Shown here: piece by piece, positions 52,160 to 61,155 of the stretch
Numbering within the stretch: the first letter of the stretch is position 1
How the letters are laid out: each line of letters starts with the position of its first letter
Source of the DNA: Candidatus Sumerlaeia bacterium
GTDB taxonomy: Bacteria > Sumerlaeota > Sumerlaeia > JADFCW01
Length of the DNA stretch: 64,000 nt
Assembly (NCBI GenBank): GCA_026415575.1
Contig: JAOAGV010000002.1
Span: 30,308 to 94,307, forward strand
Direction of reading: 5' to 3'
Program-made: the position numbers and the translations under genes
The notes under the pieces: generated by a model
Seen by the model: the letters and a program-made list of their open reading frames with translations, nothing else
What the model was told of the DNA's origin: nothing
The model's database searches: none

Positions 52160-55100
52160 TCAGGTTCCCGTTTCCACCAGTTGCCGCAGAAGTGCCAGTG
52201 CCTCGTGCACGCGCGAGAGAGGGTGACTGCCCGGCGGTTTCAGCACGATCTCGACCGCACCGTTCCACGTCCGCACCGACTGAAGGGCGGGCCGGTTGTG
52301 GCGCAGCCGTTCGAGGCGGCTGAGAAGATCGCGCGGCTCGTCCGGCGTTTCGAGCCGAATGGATTGCGGCGAGGCCGCAACGCGCGCGATCCGGCACAGG
52401 CTCGCGGCCACGCGAATAGCGGCCAGAGCGATCAAGGCCTCGACGGCCTCGGGCGGCTTGCCGTAGCGGTCGCGAATTTCTTCTTCGATGTCGGCAACGG
52501 CGCGCAGCGTGCGCACGCCGGCCAACTGCTTGTAGAAGCCCACGCGCTGCGACTCCAGCGGGATATACGATTCGGGCAGATAAGCATCAATGGGCCATTT
52601 GACCTCGGCCTCGATTTCGGCCTCCGCCGCCTCGCCTTTCAGTTTTCGCACGGCCTTTTGCAGGAGGTCGCAATACAGTTCGAACCCAATGGCGACCATT
52701 GCCCCGTGTTGTTCGCGCCCCAAAAGGTTTCCGGTTCCGCGAATCTCCATGTCGCGCAGGGCAATCTGAAACCCCGCGCCCAGTTCGACAAATTCCTGAA
52801 TCGCCGCCAGACGCCGAACCGCCGCATCGGTGATCGCCTCGCCGTGCGGCACAATCAGGTAGGCGTAGGCTTGTCGGGCGCTGCGGCCCACCCGCCCGCG
52901 CAATTGATACAGCTGCGCCAGCCCCAAGGCGTCGGCCCGGTTGATCAAGATTGTGTTGACGTTGGGAATGTCGAGCCCCGACTCGATGATGGTGGTCGAG
53001 ACCAGAATATCGTATTTCCCCGCGACAAAGTCGAGCATGATGCGTTCGAGCGTATGCTCGTCCATCTGGCCGTGGGCGATGGCAATCCGGGCGTGGGGAA
53101 CGATTTCGCGCAGCCGCCGCGCCACCAGCTCGATGTTCTGCACGCGATTGTGGACAAAAAACACCTGTCCGCCGCGGTTTAATTCCCGCAATAACGCCTC
53201 TTGCACGCGGTCGTGCTCGAAGTGAATCACGTGCGTGCGGATTGGCAGCCGGTCGGCCGGCGGTGTGTGGATGACGCTCATGTCGCGCAGACCGGACAGC
53301 GCCATGTGCAGCGTGCGGGGAATCGGCGTTGCCGTCAACGTCAGCACGTGGACCGACGTGCGCATCTGCTTAAGTTTTTCCTTGGCGCGAACGCCGAAGC
53401 GGTGCTCTTCGTCCACGACCAAAAGTCCGAGGTCGGCGAACTCGACATCCTTGCTCAGCAGCCGGTGCGTGCCGATGATAATCTGGACGTCGCCGAGGCG
53501 AAGCCGGCGCAGAATTTCGCGTTGCTCGCGCGCCGAGCGGAACCGGCTGAGCATCTCGATCCGCACGTCGTAGTCGGCGAAACGCTCGCGGAACGTGTTG
53601 AAATGCTGCTGCGCAAGGATGGTCGTCGGCACCAGTACGGCCACCTGCCGGCCTTCCTGAACCATCTTGAAGGCCGCGCGCATGGCCACTTCCGTTTTCC
53701 CGTATCCGACATCGCCGCATACGAGCCGGTCCATCGGGATCGGCCGGCGCAGGTCGTCCTTCACGTCTTCGATGGCTTTCAGCTGATCGGGCGTTTCCTG
53801 ATAGAGGAACGAGGCCTCGAACTCGGTCTGCCAGACCGTGTCGGCATCGCACGGTCGGGCTTTGACGGTGGCGCGGCGCGCATACAGATCGAGCAGTTCC
53901 TCGGCCATCTTCTCGATGGACTCCTGCGACTTGCGCTTGCGGGCGATCCACCGCTTGCCGCCCAGTTTGTCCAGCGAGGGCACCGTTCCTTCGACGGCCG
54001 AGTATTTTTGCACATACTGAATTTTCTCGACGGGCACCAGCAACTTGTCGCCGTCCTGATAGAGAATCTCGATCAGGTCGGTCATGCGGCCGTCCACCAT
54101 CTGGCGGCGAAGACCCAGAAAGCGGCCGATGCCGTGATCCACATGGACAACATAGTCGTTGCGCGCAATGTCGGCGACCGAGACAACCGGCGTGCCGCGA
54201 TAAATCTTCCGGAACATGTGGCGGTGCTTGTACCGGCCAAACACCTCGCGGTCGGTCAAAAGCAGGAGTCGGGCATCGGGCCACACACAGCCGGCGTGCA
54301 GCGGACCGACCGTCAGCACGACCGGTGCGGGTGCGTTTGAGCGACCGGGCCGCCACGGACTTTTCGCCGAAACCGTCGCACATTCGACATGGCGCTCGCC
54401 CAGCATTTCCTCGAACCGCTGCACTTGGCCGTCGTTGTCGCAGGCGATTACAACAAAGAAGCGACGGGCGAGATGCTCGCGGATGATGTCGAGAAAGGTG
54501 TCGAAGTTGGGGGGAACCGCATCGAAGGCGGCGGCTTGGAAATTCACCGACCGCAGTGTTCGCCCGCGCGCCGACCGGCGACTGCTCTCCGGTCGCTGAA
54601 GGCTCTGCGCTGCGCGGGCCGGCTCATCCGCCTCGCCCCTGGTAGCCCCGCCGCCGATTTCAAGAACGTGATGCTCAACAACCGGCGGTCGCGCGTGCAC
54701 CCGCGCCAGAAAGGAGTCCAACGGTTCATAGAGTTCTTCCGGCGCCGGCACCGCGGTGTCCGACTTGCCGGTTTGCTCGGCATACTGCCGTTGAATCAAT
54801 TTCCAGAATTCCGCCGCGCGCGCCGCAAACCGCTCCGGTTCGTCGAGGACAAATACGGTGTCCGGCGGCAACAGTGAAGCCCACGGCGCCAGTGCTTCAC
54901 GATGTTCGAGACACCGGCGGACAAGCTGGTTCTTTCCGGCCGGCAGCAAAACGACTTCCTTCAGCGGCTCCCGCTTCAACGAGCGCTGCGTGGCCGGATC
55001 GAATTGCCGAATGGACTCAATCTGCTCGCCGAAAAAATCCAGCCGAACAGGATAATCCTGATCCAGCGGATAGACATCCACGATGCCGCCGCGCAGCGCA

Positions 55101-55759
55101 AACTCGCCGTGGCTTTCGACGATGGGCACGCGAATATAGCCGGCTTCGCTCAGCGAGCGGGCAAGTCCGTCGGTCGGAACCGAATCCCCCTGTCGAATCC
55201 GCAGCGCATGCGCACGAAACCGGTCGGCCGGAACTGTTTTGGACAGAACCGATTCGAGAGGTGCCAGCACAATGCCGGCATGTGGCGCGTGGCGGTGGTC
55301 GTAGCAACCCGACAGGTAGCCAAGAGTTTCAATTTGGCGGGCAAGAATTTCGACCGCCGGCTCTTCTAGCTCATAGGGCAGCGTTTCGTCTTCGGGGAAG
55401 TGGAAAACATGGGGCAACCCGAGAAAATCGAGATCATTCCTGATTTGCTCGGCGCGTTCGTTGACCGAGGTGACTAAACATAAGGGGCGCTGAAGCGATT
55501 GTGAAAGCAGGGCAAGAAAAACGGAGAAAGCGGAGCCGGGCAATCGGACAACACTTAGGTTGTTACCCGATTCAAGACAACCTAGTGCCTCACCAAAGGC
55601 TTTTGATTGCCTCCCCAGATTGAAAATATGCTCGCGGAGCCTGTTCACAAGCGCCCCTTGCCCACTCCGGGGCGGGATTGTGGTCCGCCGCAGTATGTCC
55701 GTCAATACGAGAAACATCATAGTTCTTGAGGGCGAAACAGGAGCGCTTTTGGTTGACAA
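52160..55759 (-). CDS. mfd: Transcription-repair coupling factor
   Basis: Translocase that removes stalled RNA polymerase and recruits UvrA. The protein has 1199 aa (E. coli 1148). The UvrB-like N-terminal part has HFPEDETLPYE and HGEFALRGGIVDVYPL. The RNAP-interaction domain has DYVVHVDHGIGRFLGL. Helicase motifs: VCGDVGYGKTEVAMRA, LLVVDEEHRFGV, TLTATPIPRTLHMAL, STTIIESGLDIPNVN, QLRGRVGRS. The TRCF C-terminal domain follows. The start is uncertain: MSTKSAP at 55759, or Met pairs about 14 codons in. The first lies within the promoter of the divergent gene, so the later start is quite possible. Confidence 0.97.
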   Translation of the reverse strand: MSTKSAPVSPSRTMMFLVLTDILRRTTIPPRSGQGALVNRLREHIFNLGRQSKAFGEALGCLESGNNLSVVRLPGSAFSVFLALLSQSLQRPLCLVTSVNERAEQIRNDLDFLGLPHVFHFPEDETLPYELEEPAVEILARQIETLGYLSGCYDHRHAPHAGIVLAPLESVLSKTVPADRFRAHALRIRQGDSVPTDGLARSLSEAGYIRVPIVESHGEFALRGGIVDVYPLDQDYPVRLDFFGEQIESIRQFDPATQRSLKREPLKEVVLLPAGKNQLVRRCLEHREALAPWASLLPPDTVFVLDEPERFAARAAEFWKLIQRQYAEQTGKSDTAVPAPEELYEPLDSFLARVHARPPVVEHHVLEIGGGATRGEADEPARAAQSLQRPESSRRSARGRTLRSVNFQAAAFDAVPPNFDTFLDIIREHLARRFFVVIACDNDGQVQRFEEMLGERHVECATVSAKSPWRPGRSNAPAPVVLTVGPLHAGCVWPDARLLLLTDREVFGRYKHRHMFRKIYRGTPVVSVADIARNDYVVHVDHGIGRFLGLRRQMVDGRMTDLIEILYQDGDKLLVPVEKIQYVQKYSAVEGTVPSLDKLGGKRWIARKRKSQESIEKMAEELLDLYARRATVKARPCDADTVWQTEFEASFLYQETPDQLKAIEDVKDDLRRPIPMDRLVCGDVGYGKTEVAMRAAFKMVQEGRQVAVLVPTTILAQQHFNTFRERFADYDVRIEMLSRFRSAREQREILRRLRLGDVQIIIGTHRLLSKDVEFADLGLLVVDEEHRFGVRAKEKLKQMRTSVHVLTLTATPIPRTLHMALSGLRDMSVIHTPPADRLPIRTHVIHFEHDRVQEALLRELNRGGQVFFVHNRVQNIELVARRLREIVPHARIAIAHGQMDEHTLERIMLDFVAGKYDILVSTTIIESGLDIPNVNTILINRADALGLAQLYQLRGRVGRSARQAYAYLIVPHGEAITDAAVRRLAAIQEFVELGAGFQIALRDMEIRGTGNLLGREQHGAMVAIGFELYCDLLQKAVRKLKGEAAEAEIEAEVKWPIDAYLPESYIPLESQRVGFYKQLAGVRTLRAVADIEEEIRDRYGKPPEAVEALIALAAIRVAASLCRIARVAASPQSIRLETPDEPRDLLSRLERLRHNRPALQSVRTWNGAVEIVLKPPGSHPLSRVHEALALLRQLVETGT

Positions 55760-55781
55760 TAAGGTGCCTCGAGGGAGATAT
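55753..55781 (+). promoter_or_regulatory. Sigma-70-like promoter of the FG-GAP gene
   Basis: A perfect TTGACA (55753-55758) is followed after 17 bp by AGATAT (55776-55781), with TATTCT overlapping 3 bp later. The region is AT-rich for this genome and precedes the FG-GAP start by about 20-50 bp. Confidence 0.55.
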
Positions 55782-55797
55782 TCTTTTTAAAAGGGGG

Positions 55798-57795
55798 ATG
55801 GGCAGTATTTCCAATGGACTGGAAAACACCATGAGTCGGGCAGAACCAAGGAAAAACCGGAAAATTTGCCTACGGCTGTTTGTATTTGGGTTATGGCTGG
55901 GAGCCTCTTTTGCGCTTGCCGACAGTCACATAAAGTTTTCCCTCATCAAGACTTGTCCCACGAAAAATTGGGTAAAATTCTCTTCGCCGACTTTGGTGGA
56001 CCTCGACGGGAATCCGGCCACACTGGAAATTGTGGTTGGCGACGAAGGTGGCGACATATACGGCTTCGACTGCTATGGCAACAAGATGTGGGAGTTCAAC
56101 ATCCGGCAGTTTCCCGGATTTGTAGGCGTTTTGACGCCGTGCCAGTGTTCGCCGGCAGTGGCTGATGCCGACGGCGACGGGGCCAAGGAAGTGGCCGTCG
56201 CTCTTTCGGCGCGCGACGAATTCGACGCCTCGAAGCCCGGTGCCATCTTCATGTTCCGCCTCGATTCCACCGGCAAGAATCCCACCACGTCCGGCGGCTG
56301 GGCCCGGTTCACAGTTGACCGTGGCGGTCCGGCCAATGTCCCCGACGGCATTACCGACGGCGCGATTGCATCGCCCACCTTTGTGGATTTGGACAACGAC
56401 GGCACGCTGGAGATTCTGGCCACGTCGTGGGATGAATTGTGTTACGCCTTTCGTGTGAACGGAACCCTGTTTTGGTCTCTAAACTACGACCCGACGGATG
56501 ATCAGGAATGGGGCTTCAAATCGGGTGACACCATCTGGACTACGCCATGTGTGGCGGATATTGACAACGACGGCGCCAACGAAGTGGTGTTTGCCAGCGA
56601 CGCCCATTACTTTCCGTCGGGCCATCAAATTCCCTACCAAACCCAGAACGGCGGCATTCTTGTTGTGCTCCACGGGCCCACAGGGCTTCTGGAATATGGC
56701 CCGCCCGGCTGCGGCAAGTTCTTTACTGCTTCCTATGCCCCCGAAGGCTGGGACTGGTATTATACGCCCAGCGGCGAAAACCACATTCCCACCGTCAACT
56801 GCTCCGAAGTCATGCAATCGTCGGTGGTCATGGGCGACGTAGACTTCGACATGATGTATGAAATTGTCCACGGCACGGGGCAACCCCACTACTCGCCGGC
56901 CGACAACAAACACAATCGCGTCTATTGCTGGAACGGCGAAAGCGCAACGCTGCGTTGGGAAGTGGACACGGGCGCCGAGGTCTTTGCTTCGCCCGCACTG
57001 GCCAATCTCGACGGCGATCCCGATCTCGAAGTGGTGGTGCGGAATTTTACCGACAAACTGCATGTCATCAAGGGATCAACCGGAATCAACCTACCCGGAT
57101 TTCCCGCGACCATTAGGCCGGGCAACCCGCGCTCCGTCGGCGCAGTCATCGGCGATGTCGAGGGCGACGGACAGATGGAAATCTGCGTGATTTCCTACGG
57201 CAAGTTGTTTGTCTTCGGCGCTGACGGCCATGAAGAAGACGGCTTCGACGACATGCCCAATTGCATGTTCACCACGCCGGCCATCGGCGACATAGACGGC
57301 TGCGGAAGGTGCGAATTGGTTCTCGGAACTTCCAACGGGATCAACATTTATCGCGCCAATTTCGGCAGTGTCGGCGTAATTCCGTGGGGACAATATCGGC
57401 GCGATGCCCGGAAGTCGGGCTTGGTTCCACTCTATGACTCGCAGGCCGTGTCGGTCAGTCTTTTGGACACGCCGCAGGGCGGCGGCACAGTAAATGCGCG
57501 AATCCGGTTCAACAATATGGGAACGGTGATCTGGACGCCGGCTACCGTGCAGATCGTTAATCAATCCGCCGGATGGGGACCGGATATCATCAATTTGAAA
57601 CCAACCGACTATGTGATGAATGGGCAGCAGTTGGACTTGGAGTGCACGCTGGAGGTGCCGCGCAAACTCGGTTCCGCACCGCTGTGCTTCCGCCTTCGTT
57701 TTCTTCCCGGCGTGCCGTTCGGCGAGGCACTGGTCAGGGATGTTACCATTACACAGTTGATGTCCAATGCTGCACGCTGGACGCTTTATCGCTGA
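55798..57795 (+). CDS. Secreted FG-GAP/VCBS beta-propeller protein
   Basis: 665 aa. Signal peptide after a basic start (LFVFGLWLGASFALA). About seven FG-GAP/integrin-alpha-like repeats follow, each with a Ca-binding DxDxDG-type loop: VDLDGNPATLEIVVGDEGG, VADADGDGAKEVAVAL, VDLDNDGTLEILATS, VADIDNDGANEVVFAS, IGDVEGDGQMEICVIS, IGDIDGCGRCELVLG. The C-terminal ~110 residues form a beta-sandwich-like domain (VSVSLLDTPQGGGTVNARIRF). Probably surface or periplasmic and calcium-binding. Start is 55798 or the Met at 55831; the first has a GGGGG directly before it. Confidence 0.85.
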   Translation: MGSISNGLENTMSRAEPRKNRKICLRLFVFGLWLGASFALADSHIKFSLIKTCPTKNWVKFSSPTLVDLDGNPATLEIVVGDEGGDIYGFDCYGNKMWEFNIRQFPGFVGVLTPCQCSPAVADADGDGAKEVAVALSARDEFDASKPGAIFMFRLDSTGKNPTTSGGWARFTVDRGGPANVPDGITDGAIASPTFVDLDNDGTLEILATSWDELCYAFRVNGTLFWSLNYDPTDDQEWGFKSGDTIWTTPCVADIDNDGANEVVFASDAHYFPSGHQIPYQTQNGGILVVLHGPTGLLEYGPPGCGKFFTASYAPEGWDWYYTPSGENHIPTVNCSEVMQSSVVMGDVDFDMMYEIVHGTGQPHYSPADNKHNRVYCWNGESATLRWEVDTGAEVFASPALANLDGDPDLEVVVRNFTDKLHVIKGSTGINLPGFPATIRPGNPRSVGAVIGDVEGDGQMEICVISYGKLFVFGADGHEEDGFDDMPNCMFTTPAIGDIDGCGRCELVLGTSNGINIYRANFGSVGVIPWGQYRRDARKSGLVPLYDSQAVSVSLLDTPQGGGTVNARIRFNNMGTVIWTPATVQIVNQSAGWGPDIINLKPTDYVMNGQQLDLECTLEVPRKLGSAPLCFRLRFLPGVPFGEALVRDVTITQLMSNAARWTLYR

Positions 57796-57878
57796 GCAAG
57801 GTTTATCAGGGGAGTGCCGTGCGCGAAAGGAATTCCACGGGATCGTAAAAGGACCAAATACAAAAGGCGGTAAGGTTT

Positions 57879-58868
57879 TTATTCGGCGCGTTCGGCTTTC
57901 TCGCGGGCCAAGCTGGCCGCTCCCAGCAACACGGCGTCATCGCGCAGAAGCGCCGGGACAATTCGTACGCCTTGAAAAGTCACCTCGAAGGTGCGCTTTC
58001 GAGCCGCTTTCGCCACCAAGTGGACGTACTCAGAACCAAAAGCCTCGACCACCCCTCCGCCCAACACGACCATCTCCGGATTTAGCAAATTGAGGATCGA
58101 AGCCACACCGACGCCGCAGTAGCGTGCAGCGCGCTTGACGACTTTGACGGTCAGTTTGTCGCCGCGGAAGAACGCATCAGCAATAACACTGCTGCCGACT
58201 TGGCGCATGTTCTTGTCGGCGACTGTTTTCGTTAAAACCGTTTTGCTGCCCTTGCGGATTGCGGCGGCCAGCTCGCGCAGAATGGCCGTGCGGCTGGCCA
58301 TGGCCTCGAAGCAGCCTTTGTTGCCGCAGCCGCAGCGCGGGCCGTTGACGTCTATGATCATGTGGCCAATCTCGCCGGCCGCCTTGCTGAATCCGTGATA
58401 CAGGGTGCCGTTGAAAATCAGCCCGCCGCCGATGCCGGTGCCCACAAAAATCCCAACGAGGTCCTTCACCCCGACGCCCGCTCCGAAGCGATGCTCGCCG
58501 ACGGTCCCTGCGTTGACATCGTTTTCAACCAGAACCGGAAGCCCCAGTTGCTTTTCGAGCAGCTTTTTGACCGGTACATTTTTCCAACCCAAATTCGGCG
58601 CGATTTTCACGACGCCGGTTTCGGGATCCACAGGTCCCGGCACGCCAACTCCGACAGCCCGAATGCGCGGGCGCGGAATTTTGGATTCGCTGATGGCCAA
58701 GTCCACGCTGGTGGCCAGCGTCGAAAGGACATTGCGATAGCCGGCCTCCGCGGCCGTTTTCGCCTTGACGCGGCCGAGGATTTCTCCCGTTTCGGCCACA
58801 ACGCCGGCGAGAATTTTTGTGCCGCCAAGGTCCACACCCACCACGTAGTCTTTGGATTTGCCTGCCAT
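57879..58868 (-). CDS. ROK-family sugar kinase (glucokinase-like)
   Basis: 329 aa from the ATG at 58868 (MAGKSKDYVVGVDLGGTK). Phosphate-binding DLGGTK, LVENDVNAGTVGEHRFGAG, the GTGIGGG loop, the catalytic/sugar-binding AAGEIGHMIID and the ROK zinc motif CGCGNKGCFE are all intact. This is the polyphosphate/ATP glucokinase type; sugar specificity is not certain. No DNA-binding domain is attached, so it is a kinase and not a ROK repressor. Convergent with the FG-GAP gene (83 bp). Confidence 0.95.
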   Translation of the reverse strand: MAGKSKDYVVGVDLGGTKILAGVVAETGEILGRVKAKTAAEAGYRNVLSTLATSVDLAISESKIPRPRIRAVGVGVPGPVDPETGVVKIAPNLGWKNVPVKKLLEKQLGLPVLVENDVNAGTVGEHRFGAGVGVKDLVGIFVGTGIGGGLIFNGTLYHGFSKAAGEIGHMIIDVNGPRCGCGNKGCFEAMASRTAILRELAAAIRKGSKTVLTKTVADKNMRQVGSSVIADAFFRGDKLTVKVVKRAARYCGVGVASILNLLNPEMVVLGGGVVEAFGSEYVHLVAKAARKRTFEVTFQGVRIVPALLRDDAVLLGAASLAREKAERAE

Positions 58869-58962
58869 AAGAGTGGCTCCCGGGGAAAGGATGAAATGAG
58901 ACGGACTGGTCAGACCCGACCGATGGGATTTAGTAATCGCTACCGATTGGACCTGTCGGAAA

Positions 58963-59029
58963 ATGCATGTAGTTCCTACTTTGGCGGGCGATTGCAAACC
59001 CCCCGCTGAACGGGAACTCCATACATCCC
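58963..59029. repeat. 67-bp imperfect palindrome, copy 2
   Basis: ATGCATGTAGTTCCTACTTT ... CTGAACGGGAACTCCATACA. Shares end sequence, length and central layout (GGCGGGCGATTG, CCCCCCGCTGAACGGG) with the copy at 51598. It lies in the 194-bp gap upstream of the ROK kinase gene. Confidence 0.75.
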
Positions 59030-59062
59030 AAGCCACATTTCACGAGGCTACCCGTCAGGCGC

Positions 59063-59476
59063 CTACAATTTCAGTGCAACCTCGTTCAGCTGCGACAGCA
59101 ATTCGTCAATTTGCTTCAGGTCTTTGCGGCGGCCCTTGTCCGGTTTTACGCGCAATCCCTCGATGCTGCGGAGCATGAAGTCGAGCCGCTCGAGCCGATC
59201 GGACGAATTGCGGCTGGATTCGACAGCTTCGCGCACTTGCACGATTTTGCTTTCCAACAATTCCACATAGTGCGTGGCGATATGGCGAACGGTCGTACGA
59301 AGATGGTTCAGTTCGGTTACCAGCCGGGCTTCCACTTCCGCTTCGCGCATTTGGCGGCGGCTTTTGCGTTCGCCGGAAGATTTTTTTCCCGTCCGGCGGG
59401 CCGGCTTGGCCCCGCCATCAGGTTTGGGCGGCGTCTCCTCGACGGCCTTGTTTTCGGCGGGCGACTCGGTATTCAC
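59063..59476 (-). CDS. Coiled-coil protein coupled to thymidylate-kinase-like genes
   Basis: 137 aa, unrecognised. The first 40 residues are Lys/Pro/Ala-rich (KPARRTGKKSSGERKSRRQM). The rest is helical with heptads (AEVEARLVTELNHLRTTVRHIA, RLERLDFMLRSIEGL, LKQIDELLSQLNEVALKL). Its ATG overlaps the stop of the preceding kinase-like gene by 4 bp (59473-59476). The coupling suggests it works with the two kinase-like proteins. Confidence 0.75.
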   Translation of the reverse strand: MNTESPAENKAVEETPPKPDGGAKPARRTGKKSSGERKSRRQMREAEVEARLVTELNHLRTTVRHIATHYVELLESKIVQVREAVESSRNSSDRLERLDFMLRSIEGLRVKPDKGRRKDLKQIDELLSQLNEVALKL

Positions 59477-60156
59477 AGCACTGCCTCGATGTGTTTTTGC
59501 AGATCGGCGGCGATGGTTCGAATTGGCCGGTTGCCGTCTATGACGATGAATCCGTATTGTTTCTGCATCCGGCGGAATTCCTGCTCGATCATTTTCTGGT
59601 ATTTCATAAAACTTTCAAACATGTCGGCCGACAGACCGATGTCCATGCCAGATTCCCAGTAGTCGAGGCAGTCCTTTTTTTGAAAGTTGCGCTCGACCAG
59701 TTGTTGCGGCGTGGTTTTCAGATAAAAAACCACGTCGGGAACGACGGCAATGCCGTAGAGGGATTCGAGCCAGCGGCGGTCGCACCCGCGCACAATGGCG
59801 CGGGCCATCAAGGTGTAGATGTAGCGGTCGGCCAGAACGACAAAGCCGGCACGCAAGGCGGGGATGATAATATTGTCAAGCTGGTCGGCGAAGTCCGTGG
59901 CATAGAACAGACTCATGGTAATGCGGCCGAGCGTGTTGCCCTGCTTGGCCTTTTCGAGTTCGGCCGAAACGAGCGTCGAGCGGCGCAGCCCCACCTGCAC
60001 GGTGGCGTGGCCGTTGCGTTCGAGCCATTCGTTGATCAGCGCGATCTGCGTCGAGCGGCCCGAGCCGTCGGCGCCTTCAATGACAATCAACTTGCCCCCA
60101 AGGGATTCGGGTTGGGCCCCCGGCGGAGGCGTCCCATAAAACTGGCGTTGACTCAC
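59473..60156 (-). CDS. Thymidylate-kinase-like protein with altered P-loop
   Basis: 227 aa. The P-loop is GADGSGRST: the essential Walker A lysine is replaced by arginine. The TMP-binding part has LADRYIYTLMARAIVRGC (the DR[YH] motif) and VVFYLKTTPQQLVERN. The lid/C-terminus ends IVIDGNRPIRTIAADLQKHI. Overall the fold matches dTMP kinase (COG0125), but activity is doubtful with Arg in place of Lys. Coupled by 4-bp overlaps to both neighbours. It may be a regulatory or structural partner of the adjacent paralogue. Confidence 0.8.
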   Translation of the reverse strand: MSQRQFYGTPPPGAQPESLGGKLIVIEGADGSGRSTQIALINEWLERNGHATVQVGLRRSTLVSAELEKAKQGNTLGRITMSLFYATDFADQLDNIIIPALRAGFVVLADRYIYTLMARAIVRGCDRRWLESLYGIAVVPDVVFYLKTTPQQLVERNFQKKDCLDYWESGMDIGLSADMFESFMKYQKMIEQEFRRMQKQYGFIVIDGNRPIRTIAADLQKHIEAVL

Positions 60157-60815
60157 CGCATTATCCTCCAGCGATACTGCGCCAGATCAATCCGCTCCGC
60201 GATGATCTTGCGTACCTGTTCCTGCTGTTTCTCGATGGTTTGCGTGGCGTCAATGACGACAGGCTGGAACTCTTCGATAATCTTTTTGTATTCGTTGTAA
60301 ATACGTCCCTGAAAAACGCGAAAACTCTCGACGGGATCGGACGCGAGATTGAGGTCCATGCCGGCCTCGTGGTATTTCAGTTTGGGGCGGCCGGCAAGGA
60401 TGCGGCCCAGAGCCACTTCAAGCGGAAGGTCAAAGAAAAACGTGATGTCGGCAGGGGCGGCAAACGAATAGAGATTGCGCACCCACTGCGGGTCGCAGCC
60501 GCGAACCGAGTCGCGCGCATAGGCCGTATAGACATACCGGTCGGCCAGCACAATGTAGCCGGCGCGCAGAAGCGGCAGCACTTGCCGCTCGTAGCGGTCG
60601 GCAAAATCCGTGCAGTGTATCAACGAAAACGTGGTCGGCGTCAGAAGCTGGCGCTTTTTGCCCTTTCGCGTGGCGCTCTTGACCACCACCGACGAGTTCC
60701 ATTCGGTAAAAAACACCTTGTAGCCTTCCAGTTCCAGCCATCGCTTGACCAGATAGATCTGGGTGGATTTGCCCGATCCATCGAGTCCTTCGACGGCAAT
60801 CAGTGCGCCTTTCAT
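60153..60815 (-). CDS. Thymidylate-kinase-like protein (intact P-loop)
   Basis: 220 aa from the ATG at 60815, chosen as TGAGG precedes it and it puts MKGALIAVEGLDGSGKST at the very N-terminus. The P-loop lysine is present. LADRYVYTAYARDSVRGC and ITFFFDLPLEVALGRIL match dTMP kinase; dTMP to dTDP is the expected reaction, though this subgroup differs from classical Tmk (AGRPKLKYHEAGMDL). Paralogous to the next gene (shared FADRYERQVLPLLRAGYIVLADRY-type order). First of three coupled genes. Confidence 0.85.
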   Translation of the reverse strand: MKGALIAVEGLDGSGKSTQIYLVKRWLELEGYKVFFTEWNSSVVVKSATRKGKKRQLLTPTTFSLIHCTDFADRYERQVLPLLRAGYIVLADRYVYTAYARDSVRGCDPQWVRNLYSFAAPADITFFFDLPLEVALGRILAGRPKLKYHEAGMDLNLASDPVESFRVFQGRIYNEYKKIIEEFQPVVIDATQTIEKQQEQVRKIIAERIDLAQYRWRIMR

Positions 60816-61155
60816 GACAGGCCTCATTGGAATAGGTATGCGGTGTTGCGCCGCACGGGCGATGCAAACTTCAACGGATTCAGCCAACGCGCGCTTATCA
60901 TGTGCCTTTTCCCACGGACAACGTCAAGAAAATATTTGCTCTCTGCCCGACCACGCAGTTGCGAACTATTGTCCCTTCAATGCAGCAGAGGCGTCCCGCC
61001 ATCCCGATTGGCACATCCATGCCCGATCCTCCTGCATTGTCATTGGCGGGACCCTCATCCCACGCTTTTTTTGCAACTGCCTCCCAACCGCGGGTTGTCG
61101 CAACAGTGTCAAGAATGCACGGGCCGGGGTTTGCGTGTCCGCTGTGGATGGGCTC
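60816..61155. other. 340-bp gap without recognisable gene
   Basis: Between the radical SAM gene and the kinase gene. The DNA is ordinary in composition. Only short, composition-driven frames cross it. No tRNA, repeat copy or strong hairpin was seen. Confidence 0.5.
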
